Origin: DATLXU01 sp035575515
GTDB taxonomy: Bacteria > Acidobacteriota > Blastocatellia > UBA7656
Assembly (NCBI GenBank): GCA_035575515.1
Contig: DATLXU010000092.1
Location: 1-64,000 of the forward strand
Length of the DNA: 64,000 nucleotides
Reading direction: 5' to 3'
Shown: piece after piece, positions 8,919 to 16,261 of the stretch
Layout of the letters: the number at the start of each line of letters is the position of its first letter
How positions within the stretch are numbered: the stretch's first letter is position 1
Position numbers and translations under genes: made by a program
Notes under the pieces: model-generated
Seen by the model: only the letters and a program-made list of their open reading frames with translations
What the model was told of the DNA's origin: nothing
Database searches by the model: none

Positions 8919-9479
8919 ATGGCGCACGATGACACGCATCACGACGATGAGTTGCCGGATGTTTCTTATATCAAGAACGCGGACGTAAGCCACGAAGAGA
9001 GCGATGTGAGAATCCGCCCGATTGCGTGGTTCATGATCGGGCTTGTGGTTGCGGTGGCTATAATTCATCTGCTGATGGCGGGACTCTACGGGTTGCTTGA
9101 AAAGCGCGAGCGCAAAGAGGAGAAGCCGTCGCCCTTTGCCGCCGAGCGCAATCCGATTCCGCCTGAGCCGCGATTAGAGCTTGCGCCGCAGGTGGTCAAT
9201 CAGCCGAACCCGAACTACATTGAGAACCAGCCGCTCAATAACATGCCGAAGCTGCGAGCGCGCGAAGATCAGATACTTGAAACCTATGGCTGGATAGATC
9301 AAGCATCGGGCACTGTGCATATTCCTATCGAAGATGCGAAGCAGTTGTTCCTGCAGAATCAGAAGAACGAAGCGGCGCAAACCGCAGCGAAGCAAGGGAC
9401 GACTCCTCCCGCAGTGCAACCAAGAGGTGACAGAAGACCATCGCGCTCTAATTCTGGCCGATGGATTGGAAAACAGTAG
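8919..9479 (+). CDS. Small membrane-anchored protein between actF and SCO
   Basis: A 186-residue protein with an acidic, His/Asp-rich N-terminus, one transmembrane helix at about residues 38-62, and a Pro/Asn-rich periplasmic segment. A short conserved-looking block, ILETYGWIDQASGTVHIPIE at about 118-137, resembles a segment found in small proteins encoded beside ACIII and oxidase genes in other bacteria. Its position inside the respiratory operon suggests a role in assembly or in linking ACIII with the oxidase. This is inferred from location; no catalytic motif is visible. Confidence 0.75.
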   Translation: MAHDDTHHDDELPDVSYIKNADVSHEESDVRIRPIAWFMIGLVVAVAIIHLLMAGLYGLLEKRERKEEKPSPFAAERNPIPPEPRLELAPQVVNQPNPNYIENQPLNNMPKLRAREDQILETYGWIDQASGTVHIPIEDAKQLFLQNQKNEAAQTAAKQGTTPPAVQPRGDRRPSRSNSGRWIGKQ

Positions 9480-9487
9480 GCTGACTT

Positions 9488-10432
9488 ATGAAGCAAGATG
9501 TTGATAATCGCTGTATGACGATCATGAAGCAGGCCATTGTGCAGAGACTTTTGGCGAGACCATTTTATATGGTCATCATTTTAGCTCTTACTACGGTCTG
9601 CCTGCTGCCTTCTGCCTTTTATCCGTCTGTGCGTGCGCAGAACTGGGGGCAGGGACCGCCGCCCGTTGCCGGGCCGGTCAATAGCAACCCGGAGATTTTG
9701 AACAAAGTTGGAATTGATCAGCGGCTTGATGAGCAGATTCCGCTCGATCTCGTCTTTCGCGACGAAGATGGTAAAGAGGTCAGGCTCGGAGATTATTTCA
9801 AAGATAAACCGGTCGTGCTCGCTCTCGTCTATTATTCCTGTCCGATGCTCTGCACACAGATTATGAGCGGCGTAACGAAGGCTGTTGATAACATCCCAAG
9901 CCTCAGCGTCGGAAAAGATTTCGAGATAGTCACGGTGAGCTTCGACGCGAGAGACACGCCTGAGCTAGCGCGGGAGAAAAAGATGACCTATTTGAACTGG
10001 TACAAACGCGCAGGCGCTGCCGCAGGCTGGCATTTTCTGACGGGCGATCAACCTTCGATTGACCGGCTCACGGAAGCGGTCGGATTTCATTACGCCTTCG
10101 ACACGAAGACCAATCAGTTCGCGCACGCGAGCGGCATTATGGTTCTCACGCCGCAGGGGAAGCTGTCGCGTTACTTCTATGGCATCGAGTACGCGCCGCG
10201 AGATTTGCAACTCGGATTGGTCGAAGCGTCAAACAACAAGATAGGCTCGCTGGTTGACCAGTTGCTGTTGTACTGCTTTCACTATGACCCGACGACGGGC
10301 AAGTACGGGTTCGTGATAATGAGCGTCATAAGGCTCTGCGGCGTGCTGACGATTGTCGGAGTCGCCGCGCTTGTCTTAATACGAAAGCGGCGGGCGCGGC
10401 GCAATCAGAGCTTAGATGGAGGGATGATTTGA
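9488..10432 (+). CDS. SCO1/SenC-type copper chaperone for cytochrome c oxidase
   Basis: A 314-residue thioredoxin-fold protein. The N-terminal signal or anchor is at about 20-50, the copper-binding CPMLC motif at about residue 118 follows YYS, and the third ligand histidine lies in FAHASGIMVL. A C-terminal helix at about 276-298 (RLCGVLTIVGVAALVLI) is followed by an arginine-rich tail, giving a second membrane anchor. SCO proteins load the CuA centre of subunit II, whose gene follows directly. Ribosome binding is weak; later ATGs at 9515 and 9524 are possible starts. Confidence 0.9.
   Translation: MKQDVDNRCMTIMKQAIVQRLLARPFYMVIILALTTVCLLPSAFYPSVRAQNWGQGPPPVAGPVNSNPEILNKVGIDQRLDEQIPLDLVFRDEDGKEVRLGDYFKDKPVVLALVYYSCPMLCTQIMSGVTKAVDNIPSLSVGKDFEIVTVSFDARDTPELAREKKMTYLNWYKRAGAAAGWHFLTGDQPSIDRLTEAVGFHYAFDTKTNQFAHASGIMVLTPQGKLSRYFYGIEYAPRDLQLGLVEASNNKIGSLVDQLLLYCFHYDPTTGKYGFVIMSVIRLCGVLTIVGVAALVLIRKRRARRNQSLDGGMI
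9597..9624 (+). repeat. Degenerate heptanucleotide repeat in the SCO signal-peptide coding sequence
   Basis: Four 7-nt units can be read: TCTGCCT, GCTGCCT, TCTGCCT, TTTATCC. They encode the hydrophobic CLLPSAFYP stretch of the SCO leader, in the same reading relation as the repeat in actE. Confidence 0.6.
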
Positions 10433-10434
10433 TA

Positions 10435-11538
10435 ATGCAGGTGACGGTGCCTTTTTCTCCTGAGCAGGCTTCGACATACGCCGGCGATGTCGACAACCTT
10501 TATGGATTTTTGTGGGCGATGACGATCGCATTCGGCGTCGTCATCACGCTTGCGATAATCTATTTCGCAGTCAAGTACCGTCGCCGCACAGAGGAAGAAA
10601 TCCCGCGACCCATCGAAGGCTCGATGAAGCTTGAGGTGGCGTGGACCGTCATTCCGTTCTTCATCGCGATGGGCATATTCGTCTGGGGCACGAGCATCTA
10701 TTTCAAGCAGTACACCATTCCGAACGAGGCTCTTGAGATTTACGTTCAGGCCAAGCAATGGATGTGGAAGTTCCAGCACGCAACAGGGCAGAGAGAAATA
10801 AACGAATTACACGTTCCGCTCGGGCGCAGGGTCAAGCTGACGATGACGACCGAAGATGTGATTCACTCGTTCTACGTTCCGGCGTTTCGCATCAAGCTTG
10901 ATGTTGTGCCGGGCAAGTACAGCACCATCTGGTTCGAGCCGACGAGGGCGGGCCGCTATCACTTGTTCTGCGCGGAGTATTGCGGCACGAGCCATTCGGG
11001 GATGATTGGGTGGATTAATGTTATGGAGCCTTCGGAGTATCAGGCGTGGCTTGCGGGCGGCGCAACCGAAGGGTCGCTTGCCTCTGCGGGGCAGAAATTG
11101 TTTCAAGATTTGATGTGCAATAATTGTCACAGGCCGGGCGGGCGCGGGCCAGAGCTTGAAGGGCTGTTCGGCAAACAGCAACGGCTGACAGATGGAACCA
11201 CAGTGACGGTTGACGAAAGCTACATCCGCGAATCAATTCGCATGCCTGCGGCTAAGGTCGCCGAAGGCTTTCAGCCTGTGATGCCCACGTTCACCGAAAA
11301 CGTCGTCAGCGAAGAACAGCTCGTGCAGCTAATCGAGTACATAAAATCGCTCGGCCAGCAAAAAGGCGCGGCAGGAACTGCGCCGGGAACGGGCACGCCC
11401 AGCCCGCAGCCTCCGTCAGCCGCAAGCACAGGCGCTGAGCAACAGGGACTGCCCGAAGCCAACCGTCCGCCGAGCAACAACACGCGAATGTCGAACCCGG
11501 TCGGATCTGCTCCGCCCGCTAACCGAAGACCACAATGA
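10435..11538 (+). CDS. coxB: Cytochrome c oxidase subunit II fused to cytochrome c (caa3 type)
   Basis: A 367-residue subunit. Two transmembrane helices (about 25-50 and 70-95) precede the CuA domain, whose CAEYCGTSHSGM motif and upstream HSFYVPAF histidine supply all CuA ligands. A fused cytochrome c domain follows with CNNCH near residue 225 and a PVMPTF methionine ligand, then a Pro/Ser/Thr-rich tail of about 55 residues. The fusion defines a caa3 oxidase, which can take electrons directly from ACIII. The ATG at 10435 is preferred to the TTG at 10429 because of its spacing from GGAGGG. Confidence 0.93.
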   Translation: MQVTVPFSPEQASTYAGDVDNLYGFLWAMTIAFGVVITLAIIYFAVKYRRRTEEEIPRPIEGSMKLEVAWTVIPFFIAMGIFVWGTSIYFKQYTIPNEALEIYVQAKQWMWKFQHATGQREINELHVPLGRRVKLTMTTEDVIHSFYVPAFRIKLDVVPGKYSTIWFEPTRAGRYHLFCAEYCGTSHSGMIGWINVMEPSEYQAWLAGGATEGSLASAGQKLFQDLMCNNCHRPGGRGPELEGLFGKQQRLTDGTTVTVDESYIRESIRMPAAKVAEGFQPVMPTFTENVVSEEQLVQLIEYIKSLGQQKGAAGTAPGTGTPSPQPPSAASTGAEQQGLPEANRPPSNNTRMSNPVGSAPPANRRPQ

Positions 11539-11554
11539 TGACAGGTAATACTTT

Positions 11555-13195
11555 ATGAGCACAGTTGCCGCAAGCACAGCACCGAAGACGCACTACATCA
11601 ACGTGGCCTACGGCGTGAAGTCGTGGCTGCTGACTAAGGACCACAAGCGAATAGCGTTGCTCTATCTCGCGTCGGTGACTTTCTTCTTCTTCATCGGCGG
11701 GCTGTTCGCGGTCCTGATACGACTCGAGCTGCTTTCGCCCGAAGGAAACCTCGTTCAAGCCGAAACGTACAATCGCCTCTTCACGATGCACGGCGTTGTG
11801 ATGGTCTTTTTCTTTTTGATACCGGCGATACCAGCCGTGCTCGGAAACTTTCTCGTGCCGTTGATGATCGGCGCTAAAGACCTGGCCTTTCCCAAGCTCA
11901 ACCTGTTGAGCTGGTACATTTATAACCTGGGTGCGTTGTTTACGCTCATCGCCATCATCACGGGCGGCGTTGACACGGGATGGACTTTCTACGCGCCTTA
12001 CAGCACGTCGTATTCGAATGGCAATGTTTTGCTCACGGGCATCGGCGTCTTCATTACGGGATTTTCATCAATCCTGACGGGCTTGAACTTTATCGTGACG
12101 ATTCACACGATGCGCGCGCCGGGATTGACGTGGTTTCGGCTGCCGCTTTTCATCTGGTCGCACTACGCGACTAGTCTGATTATGATTCTGGGCACGCCCG
12201 TTATCGCAATCACCGTGTTGTTGCTCGCGCTTGAGCGAGTGGCGCACGTTGGCATATTCGATCCAAAGTTGGGCGGCGACCCGGTATTGTTCCAGCACCT
12301 GTTCTGGTTCTATTCGCATCCGGCGGTTTACATCATGGTGTTGCCTGCTATGGGGGTAATCAGCGAGCTTGTCGCAAACATGACGCGCAAGAACATCTTC
12401 GGTTACAAGTTCGTCGCTTTCGCAAGCATCGCAATTGCGGTCTTTGGCTTTCTCGTCTGGGGCCATCACCTTTTCGTCAGCACGCAATCAATCTACGCTG
12501 GAATGATTTTCTCAATACTGAGCTATGCGGTTGCTATCCCGTCTGCGGTTAAGGTGTTCAACTGGACGGCGACGCTTTACAAAGGCTCGATCTCGTACAA
12601 TACGCCGATACTCTATGCTTTCGGCTTCATCGGCTTTTTCATCATCGGCGGAATGACCGGCTTATTTCTGGCCGCGCTCGGCCTCGATGTTCACGTTCAC
12701 GATACGTATTTCGTCGTGGCGCACTTCCACTACATCATGGTCGGCGGAACGATTATGGGATACCTCGGCGGGCTGCATTACTGGTGGCCGAAGATAACAG
12801 GGAAGATGTACCCGGAAGGCTGGGCGCGATTCGCCGCGCTCGTCATCTTCGTGGGTTTCAACCTTACGTTCTTCCCGCAGTTCCTTCTCGGATACATGGG
12901 AATGCCGCGCAGGTACTATGCTTATCCGGATGAGTTTCAAGTCTTGAACGTGATGAGTTCGGCGGGCGCTTCGATACTCGGGGTTGGTTATTTGATACCG
13001 ATGGTCTACCTGACCTGGTCAATGCGATATGGAAAGACGGCTCCGGCAAACCCGTGGGGGGCGTTCGGGCTTGAGTGGCGAACGACTTCGCCTCCGCCTA
13101 CGGAGAATTTTCCTGTAACGCCGACTGTCACGTGGGATGCGTATGAGTTCAGGCCGAGGGAAGAAGCGGAGGTCATTGATATAACGAGGCATTAA
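11555..13195 (+). CDS. coxA: Cytochrome c oxidase subunit I, A2-type heme-copper oxidase
   Basis: A 546-residue, 12-helix catalytic subunit. Heme a ligand histidines are in RLFTMHGVVM and HFHYIM; CuB ligands are in SHPAVY and WGHHLF, and the heme a3 histidine is in VHDTYFVVAHFH. The motif YSHPAVYI, with Tyr-Ser and no glutamate on helix VI, places it in the A2 subfamily like the caa3 oxidases of Rhodothermus and Thermus. It couples O2 reduction to proton pumping. It starts 16 nt after coxB and is followed by a hairpin-forming spacer before coxC. Confidence 0.95.
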   Translation: MSTVAASTAPKTHYINVAYGVKSWLLTKDHKRIALLYLASVTFFFFIGGLFAVLIRLELLSPEGNLVQAETYNRLFTMHGVVMVFFFLIPAIPAVLGNFLVPLMIGAKDLAFPKLNLLSWYIYNLGALFTLIAIITGGVDTGWTFYAPYSTSYSNGNVLLTGIGVFITGFSSILTGLNFIVTIHTMRAPGLTWFRLPLFIWSHYATSLIMILGTPVIAITVLLLALERVAHVGIFDPKLGGDPVLFQHLFWFYSHPAVYIMVLPAMGVISELVANMTRKNIFGYKFVAFASIAIAVFGFLVWGHHLFVSTQSIYAGMIFSILSYAVAIPSAVKVFNWTATLYKGSISYNTPILYAFGFIGFFIIGGMTGLFLAALGLDVHVHDTYFVVAHFHYIMVGGTIMGYLGGLHYWWPKITGKMYPEGWARFAALVIFVGFNLTFFPQFLLGYMGMPRRYYAYPDEFQVLNVMSSAGASILGVGYLIPMVYLTWSMRYGKTAPANPWGAFGLEWRTTSPPPTENFPVTPTVTWDAYEFRPREEAEVIDITRH

Positions 13196-13200
13196 GACGG

Positions 13201-13271
13201 ATTTGTCATTTGTCCTTTGTCCTTTGTCACTGGTTATTCCCTACGGGTTTTAACAAGTGACAAAGGACAAA
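13201..13271. repeat. Heptamer array and 16-bp inverted repeat between coxA and coxC
   Basis: Four 7-nt units (ATTTGTC twice, CTTTGTC twice) occupy 13201-13228. A perfect 16-bp inverted repeat pairs 13216-13231 with 13256-13271 around a 24-nt loop. In mRNA this hairpin would stand 33 nt before the coxC start. It lacks a T-run, so it is more likely a processing, stability or translation-control element than a terminator. Confidence 0.7.
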
Positions 13272-13304
13272 AGATTCAGATCTGTTTCGAGAGGGAGAAA
13301 CGAT

Positions 13305-13970
13305 TTGGCAGAGAGTCATACAGCAACGCACGCGAGGCTTGCGCACCACTTCGACAACATGGAGCAGCAGCGCGAAGCCGGAACCCTTGGAATGTGGACC
13401 TTCCTCATCACGGAGATAATGTTCTTCGGCGGCTTGTTCCTCGCCTATATTCTATATCGCTCGAAAGCGCCGGACTCTTTTATGGCCGCCAGCGCGCATC
13501 TGGATTGGAAACTGGGCGGCGTAAACACGATAGTGCTTATTGTCAGCAGCCTCACTATGGCGCTTGCGGTCTATTATTCGCAGAAAGGCAATCGCCGTAT
13601 GCTCATCACCTGTCTGCTGCTGACGATGGCCTTTGGCGCTACGTTTCTCGTCATCAAAGGGTTCGAATACCATGAGAAATTCGTTGACCATCTCATTCCG
13701 GGTTTTGATTTTCATTGGCACGGGGCCGGCGACGCTCGATACGTTCAGTTGTTCTACTGGCTCTATTTTGCGATGACGGGCGTCCACGCGCTTCACATGG
13801 TCGTCGGGCTTGGGATTATGACGGTGATCACGATTATGGCGGCGCGGGGAAAATTCACGCCCGTCTATCACTCGCCTGTAGAGATTGCAGGGCTGTACTG
13901 GCACTTCGTTGATATTGTTTGGATATTCCTCTTTCCGCTGCTTTATCTGGTCGGCGCGCACGTTCATTGA
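13305..13970 (+). CDS. coxC: Cytochrome c oxidase subunit III
   Basis: A 221-residue protein with five helices of the COX3 family. The segment EAGTLGMWTFLITEIMFFGG is the usual family opening, and HALHMVVGLG and YWHFVDIVWIFLFPLLY are the characteristic later helices. Subunit III stabilises proton pumping in subunit I. The TTG at 13305 is chosen as start because GAGGGAGAAA sits 5-14 nt upstream and the upstream frame is repeat-derived; a GTG at 13257 would add 16 non-conserved residues. Confidence 0.92.
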   Translation: MAESHTATHARLAHHFDNMEQQREAGTLGMWTFLITEIMFFGGLFLAYILYRSKAPDSFMAASAHLDWKLGGVNTIVLIVSSLTMALAVYYSQKGNRRMLITCLLLTMAFGATFLVIKGFEYHEKFVDHLIPGFDFHWHGAGDARYVQLFYWLYFAMTGVHALHMVVGLGIMTVITIMAARGKFTPVYHSPVEIAGLYWHFVDIVWIFLFPLLYLVGAHVH

Positions 13971-13982
13971 GAGGGAGAACCG

Positions 13983-14279
13983 ATGTCAGAGCATATAGTT
14001 TCTCGGAAAGTCTATTTCACGATCTTCGCTGCGTTAATGGCGCTAACAGTGCTGACGGTAGTCGTAGCTAATTTCGACCTCGGCCCGTTCAACGCAATCG
14101 TCGCCCTGACCATAGCAGTCTGCAAAGCGACGCTCGTCGTGCTCTATTTCATGCATGTCCGTTACAGCTCTCGCCTCACGTGGGTATTTGTCTCAGCGGG
14201 CCTCTTCTGGTTAATCATCATGGTCGCTCTGACCTTAAGCGATTATTTGACAAGGCCATGGATGTCCATTGCTCGTTGA
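13983..14279 (+). CDS. coxD: Cytochrome c oxidase subunit IV (prokaryotic type)
   Basis: A 98-residue protein with three transmembrane helices, starting 12 nt after coxC behind GAGAGGGAGAA. Size, helix count and the second helix (AVCKATLVVLYFMHVRY) match the prokaryotic COX4 family (COX4_pro), which supports oxidase assembly. It closes the operon; a rho-independent terminator overlaps the base after its stop codon. Confidence 0.9.
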   Translation: MSEHIVSRKVYFTIFAALMALTVLTVVVANFDLGPFNAIVALTIAVCKATLVVLYFMHVRYSSRLTWVFVSAGLFWLIIMVALTLSDYLTRPWMSIAR

Positions 14280-14311
14280 GTCCGAAGTCCGATGTTGACT
14301 TCGGACTTTTT
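14280..14311 (+). terminator. Rho-independent terminator of the act-cox operon
   Basis: A perfect 10-bp stem (GTCCGAAGTC at 14280-14289 with GACTTCGGAC at 14297-14306), a 7-nt loop and TTTTT at 14307-14311 follow the coxD stop directly. Confidence 0.9.
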
Positions 14312-14822
14312 GTTGCGTCTTGAATCAATGCGATTGTTCGTCGAGATTGTAAGCAATGCGAACGCAGCGAGCGACACAAACCCTAAAGCATCCTTGCAGG
14401 AATAATCGAAAATCCCAGCAAAAATGAGAGATTTTCAAATTATCACGGCGATTTGTGTTTGTGGCATATGGATTGAAATGTATTCTGACGAGTTCGGAAA
14501 TTGATCGAACACTCACAAGCGTCCACATGCTCGCACGGTCGCTTATTCAAAACTTTTTAATATACGCGTGGCAGAGCATGACATTGTGAGACGAAGGGAG
14601 GCACAGAGCCTCCCTTTTTAGTTTCTCTATTTCGACGACATCACTTCAGCTACAGCGCGCAACAATCTGCGCAGTCTCGAAAGATGAAGAATCCCTTTCA
14701 GCATGAGATAATACTAATTTGATGTGGGCTGCTTGTGTCGTTACAGTATAAATTAGGTATAGCGCAACCTGTAACAAGGCTCGACCGATGTTTGAATTCA
14801 TGAGAAAAGAATGGAGGTAACG
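14312..14822. other. 500-bp non-coding stretch between coxD and superoxide dismutase
   Basis: No credible protein gene lies here. It holds a second, independent terminator at 14596-14619, so a short + strand transcript may begin between 14312 and 14590. The superoxide dismutase promoter should lie in the AT-rich part around 14705-14765 (for example near TATAAATTAGGTATAG), but no confident -35/-10 pair was assigned. Confidence 0.5.
14596..14619 (+). terminator. Orphan rho-independent terminator
   Basis: GGGAGGC (14596-14602), a 5-nt loop, GCCTCCC (14608-14614) and TTTTT. It is 285 bp beyond the coxD terminator and upstream of the superoxide dismutase gene, so it does not terminate any recognised gene. 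It has no T-run on the opposite strand. Confidence 0.75.
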
Positions 14823-15464
14823 ATGGCAGAGTTGAAATTATACAAAGCAAAGCAGTTCAATCTGAGCGGACTGAACGGCATCTCGGATCAAACGCTTGAG
14901 ATGCACTTCAAGCTCTATGAAGGTTATGTCAAAGAGACCAACCGCTTGACCGAAAAGATCACCGAGTTCCTCAAAGACGGGCAAGTCGACCACGAAGAGA
15001 TGCCCGCTTATTCAGAGCTGACAAGACGACTTGGTTTTGAATACAACGGCATGGTGCTGCACGAATACTACTTCGGCAATCTCAAAGCGAACGCGGGCGG
15101 CGATCCTGACCAGAAAACAGCTTTCTTCAAAGCGGCTGAAGAGAGCTTCGGCAGCTACGACATCTGGAAAACCGACTTTATGAGCATCGGAAAGATGCGC
15201 GGCGTGGGCTGGGCAATCTGCTATCAGGACCCTGTCAACGGAACTCTCTCGAACCACTGGATAACGCTGCACGAAGTCGGCAATGTCGCGGGCTTTAATC
15301 CTGTGCTTGTGATGGATGTGTGGGAGCATGCCTTCCTGCTCGACTACAAGCCTGCCGAGCGACCCAAATACATCGAAGCGTTCTTCTCCAATATTGATTG
15401 GAATGCAGTGGAGGAGCGGCTCAAGCGCGGCGTCGAGGCTCGCCCTGCGGCTGGCGTGCGTTAG
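14823..15464 (+). CDS. Superoxide dismutase, Fe/Mn family (divergent)
   Basis: A 213-residue Fe/Mn superoxide dismutase, which disproportionates superoxide. Metal ligands are visible as His in LEMHFKLYEGYV, His in VLHEYYF, and Asp and His in MDVWEHAFLLDY, and the C-terminal signature continues normally. The segment around the first ligand is unusual: the family pattern HxxxHHxxYV is replaced by a form lacking the second-sphere histidine, with the tyrosine kept. No signal peptide, so cytoplasmic. The ATG at 14823 follows TGGAGGTAACG; the ATG at 14811 lies upstream of that site. Metal preference cannot be decided by eye. Confidence 0.88.
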   Translation: MAELKLYKAKQFNLSGLNGISDQTLEMHFKLYEGYVKETNRLTEKITEFLKDGQVDHEEMPAYSELTRRLGFEYNGMVLHEYYFGNLKANAGGDPDQKTAFFKAAEESFGSYDIWKTDFMSIGKMRGVGWAICYQDPVNGTLSNHWITLHEVGNVAGFNPVLVMDVWEHAFLLDYKPAERPKYIEAFFSNIDWNAVEERLKRGVEARPAAGVR

Positions 15465-15494
15465 TCGGCGTTCTGCTATAGAGTTAATGATGAG

Positions 15495-15526
15495 AGGCTG
15501 GTCGTTCGTAGCAGGCCAGCCTTTTT
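15495..15526 (+). terminator. Rho-independent terminator after superoxide dismutase
   Basis: AGGCTGG (15495-15501) pairs with CCAGCCT (15516-15522) around a 14-nt loop, followed by TTTTATTATT. Confidence 0.8.
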
Positions 15527-15730
15527 ATTATTGCAGGCAACTCCGCGCAAAGCTCTTGCGAAAAAAACTGGCGGCACGGCGCGATTGGGATTTATCAGAA
15601 TTTTGATGTAATCTTCTAGTTTAGTGAGAGGGCCGAAGCCCCGTCTGTATTCCTACAACAAGCTGTGTTGCGCGCGCTGGCTGAATTGATAAGCCTTGCG
15701 CAATCGAGGACTGTTTTGGGATTTGAAAGC

Positions 15731-16261
15731 ATGGCGAAAAGAAAGAAAGAAAAAGTCCATATCCAATTCACGGTGAATGGGGAAGCGGTCGAAGTTGCCT
15801 TTGCGCCTCATAAGACTTTGCTCGAAGTCCTGCGCGAAGATATGGGATTGACCGGGACGAAGCATGGATGCGAACTTGGCGAATGCGGCGTCTGCACGGT
15901 GCTTGTTGACGGGCAGCCCGTGCTGTCGTGCCTGCTGCTTGGACTTGATGTTGAAGCTCGCGAGGTCACAACTATCGAGGGCGTAGCGACGGCTGAAGGG
16001 CTTCACCCGTTGCAGGAAACCTTTGCCGATCTCGGCGCTGCGCAGTGTGGCTATTGCACTCCAGGATTTATTCTCGTTGCGAAAGAACTGCTTGAAAAAA
16101 ATCCTGCGCCTAGTAGGGACGAAATAAAAGAGGCGCTCGCGGGCAATCTCTGCCGCTGCACCGGATATATCAAAATTTACGAAGCGGTTGAATTAGCCGC
16201 CGCTCGCATGCGAGGCGAACAAGTCGAGCCTGCAAGAGAAATTGTTTATGGCTATGAATAA
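15731..16261 (+). CDS. Molybdenum hydroxylase small subunit, two [2Fe-2S] clusters
   Basis: A 176-residue xanthine-oxidase-family iron-sulfur subunit. The plant-type cluster is held by Cys47, Cys52, Cys55 and Cys67 (GCELGECGVC…LSC) and the α-helical cluster by Cys106, Cys109, Cys141 and Cys143 (CGYCTPG…CRC). It passes electrons between the Mo site and the FAD subunit. The ATG at 15731 is chosen because the fold starts right after it; the upstream frame to 15665 is not conserved. It overlaps the large-subunit gene by 14 nt. The FAD partner's extra cluster suggests the gamma subunit of a 4-hydroxybenzoyl-CoA reductase-type enzyme. Confidence 0.9.
   Translation: MAKRKKEKVHIQFTVNGEAVEVAFAPHKTLLEVLREDMGLTGTKHGCELGECGVCTVLVDGQPVLSCLLLGLDVEAREVTTIEGVATAEGLHPLQETFADLGAAQCGYCTPGFILVAKELLEKNPAPSRDEIKEALAGNLCRCTGYIKIYEAVELAAARMRGEQVEPAREIVYGYE

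Noticed and set aside
14325..14528. Minus-strand 67-codon frame between coxD and superoxide dismutase
   Set aside because: No ribosome binding site or family resemblance; lies in AT-richer non-coding DNA.
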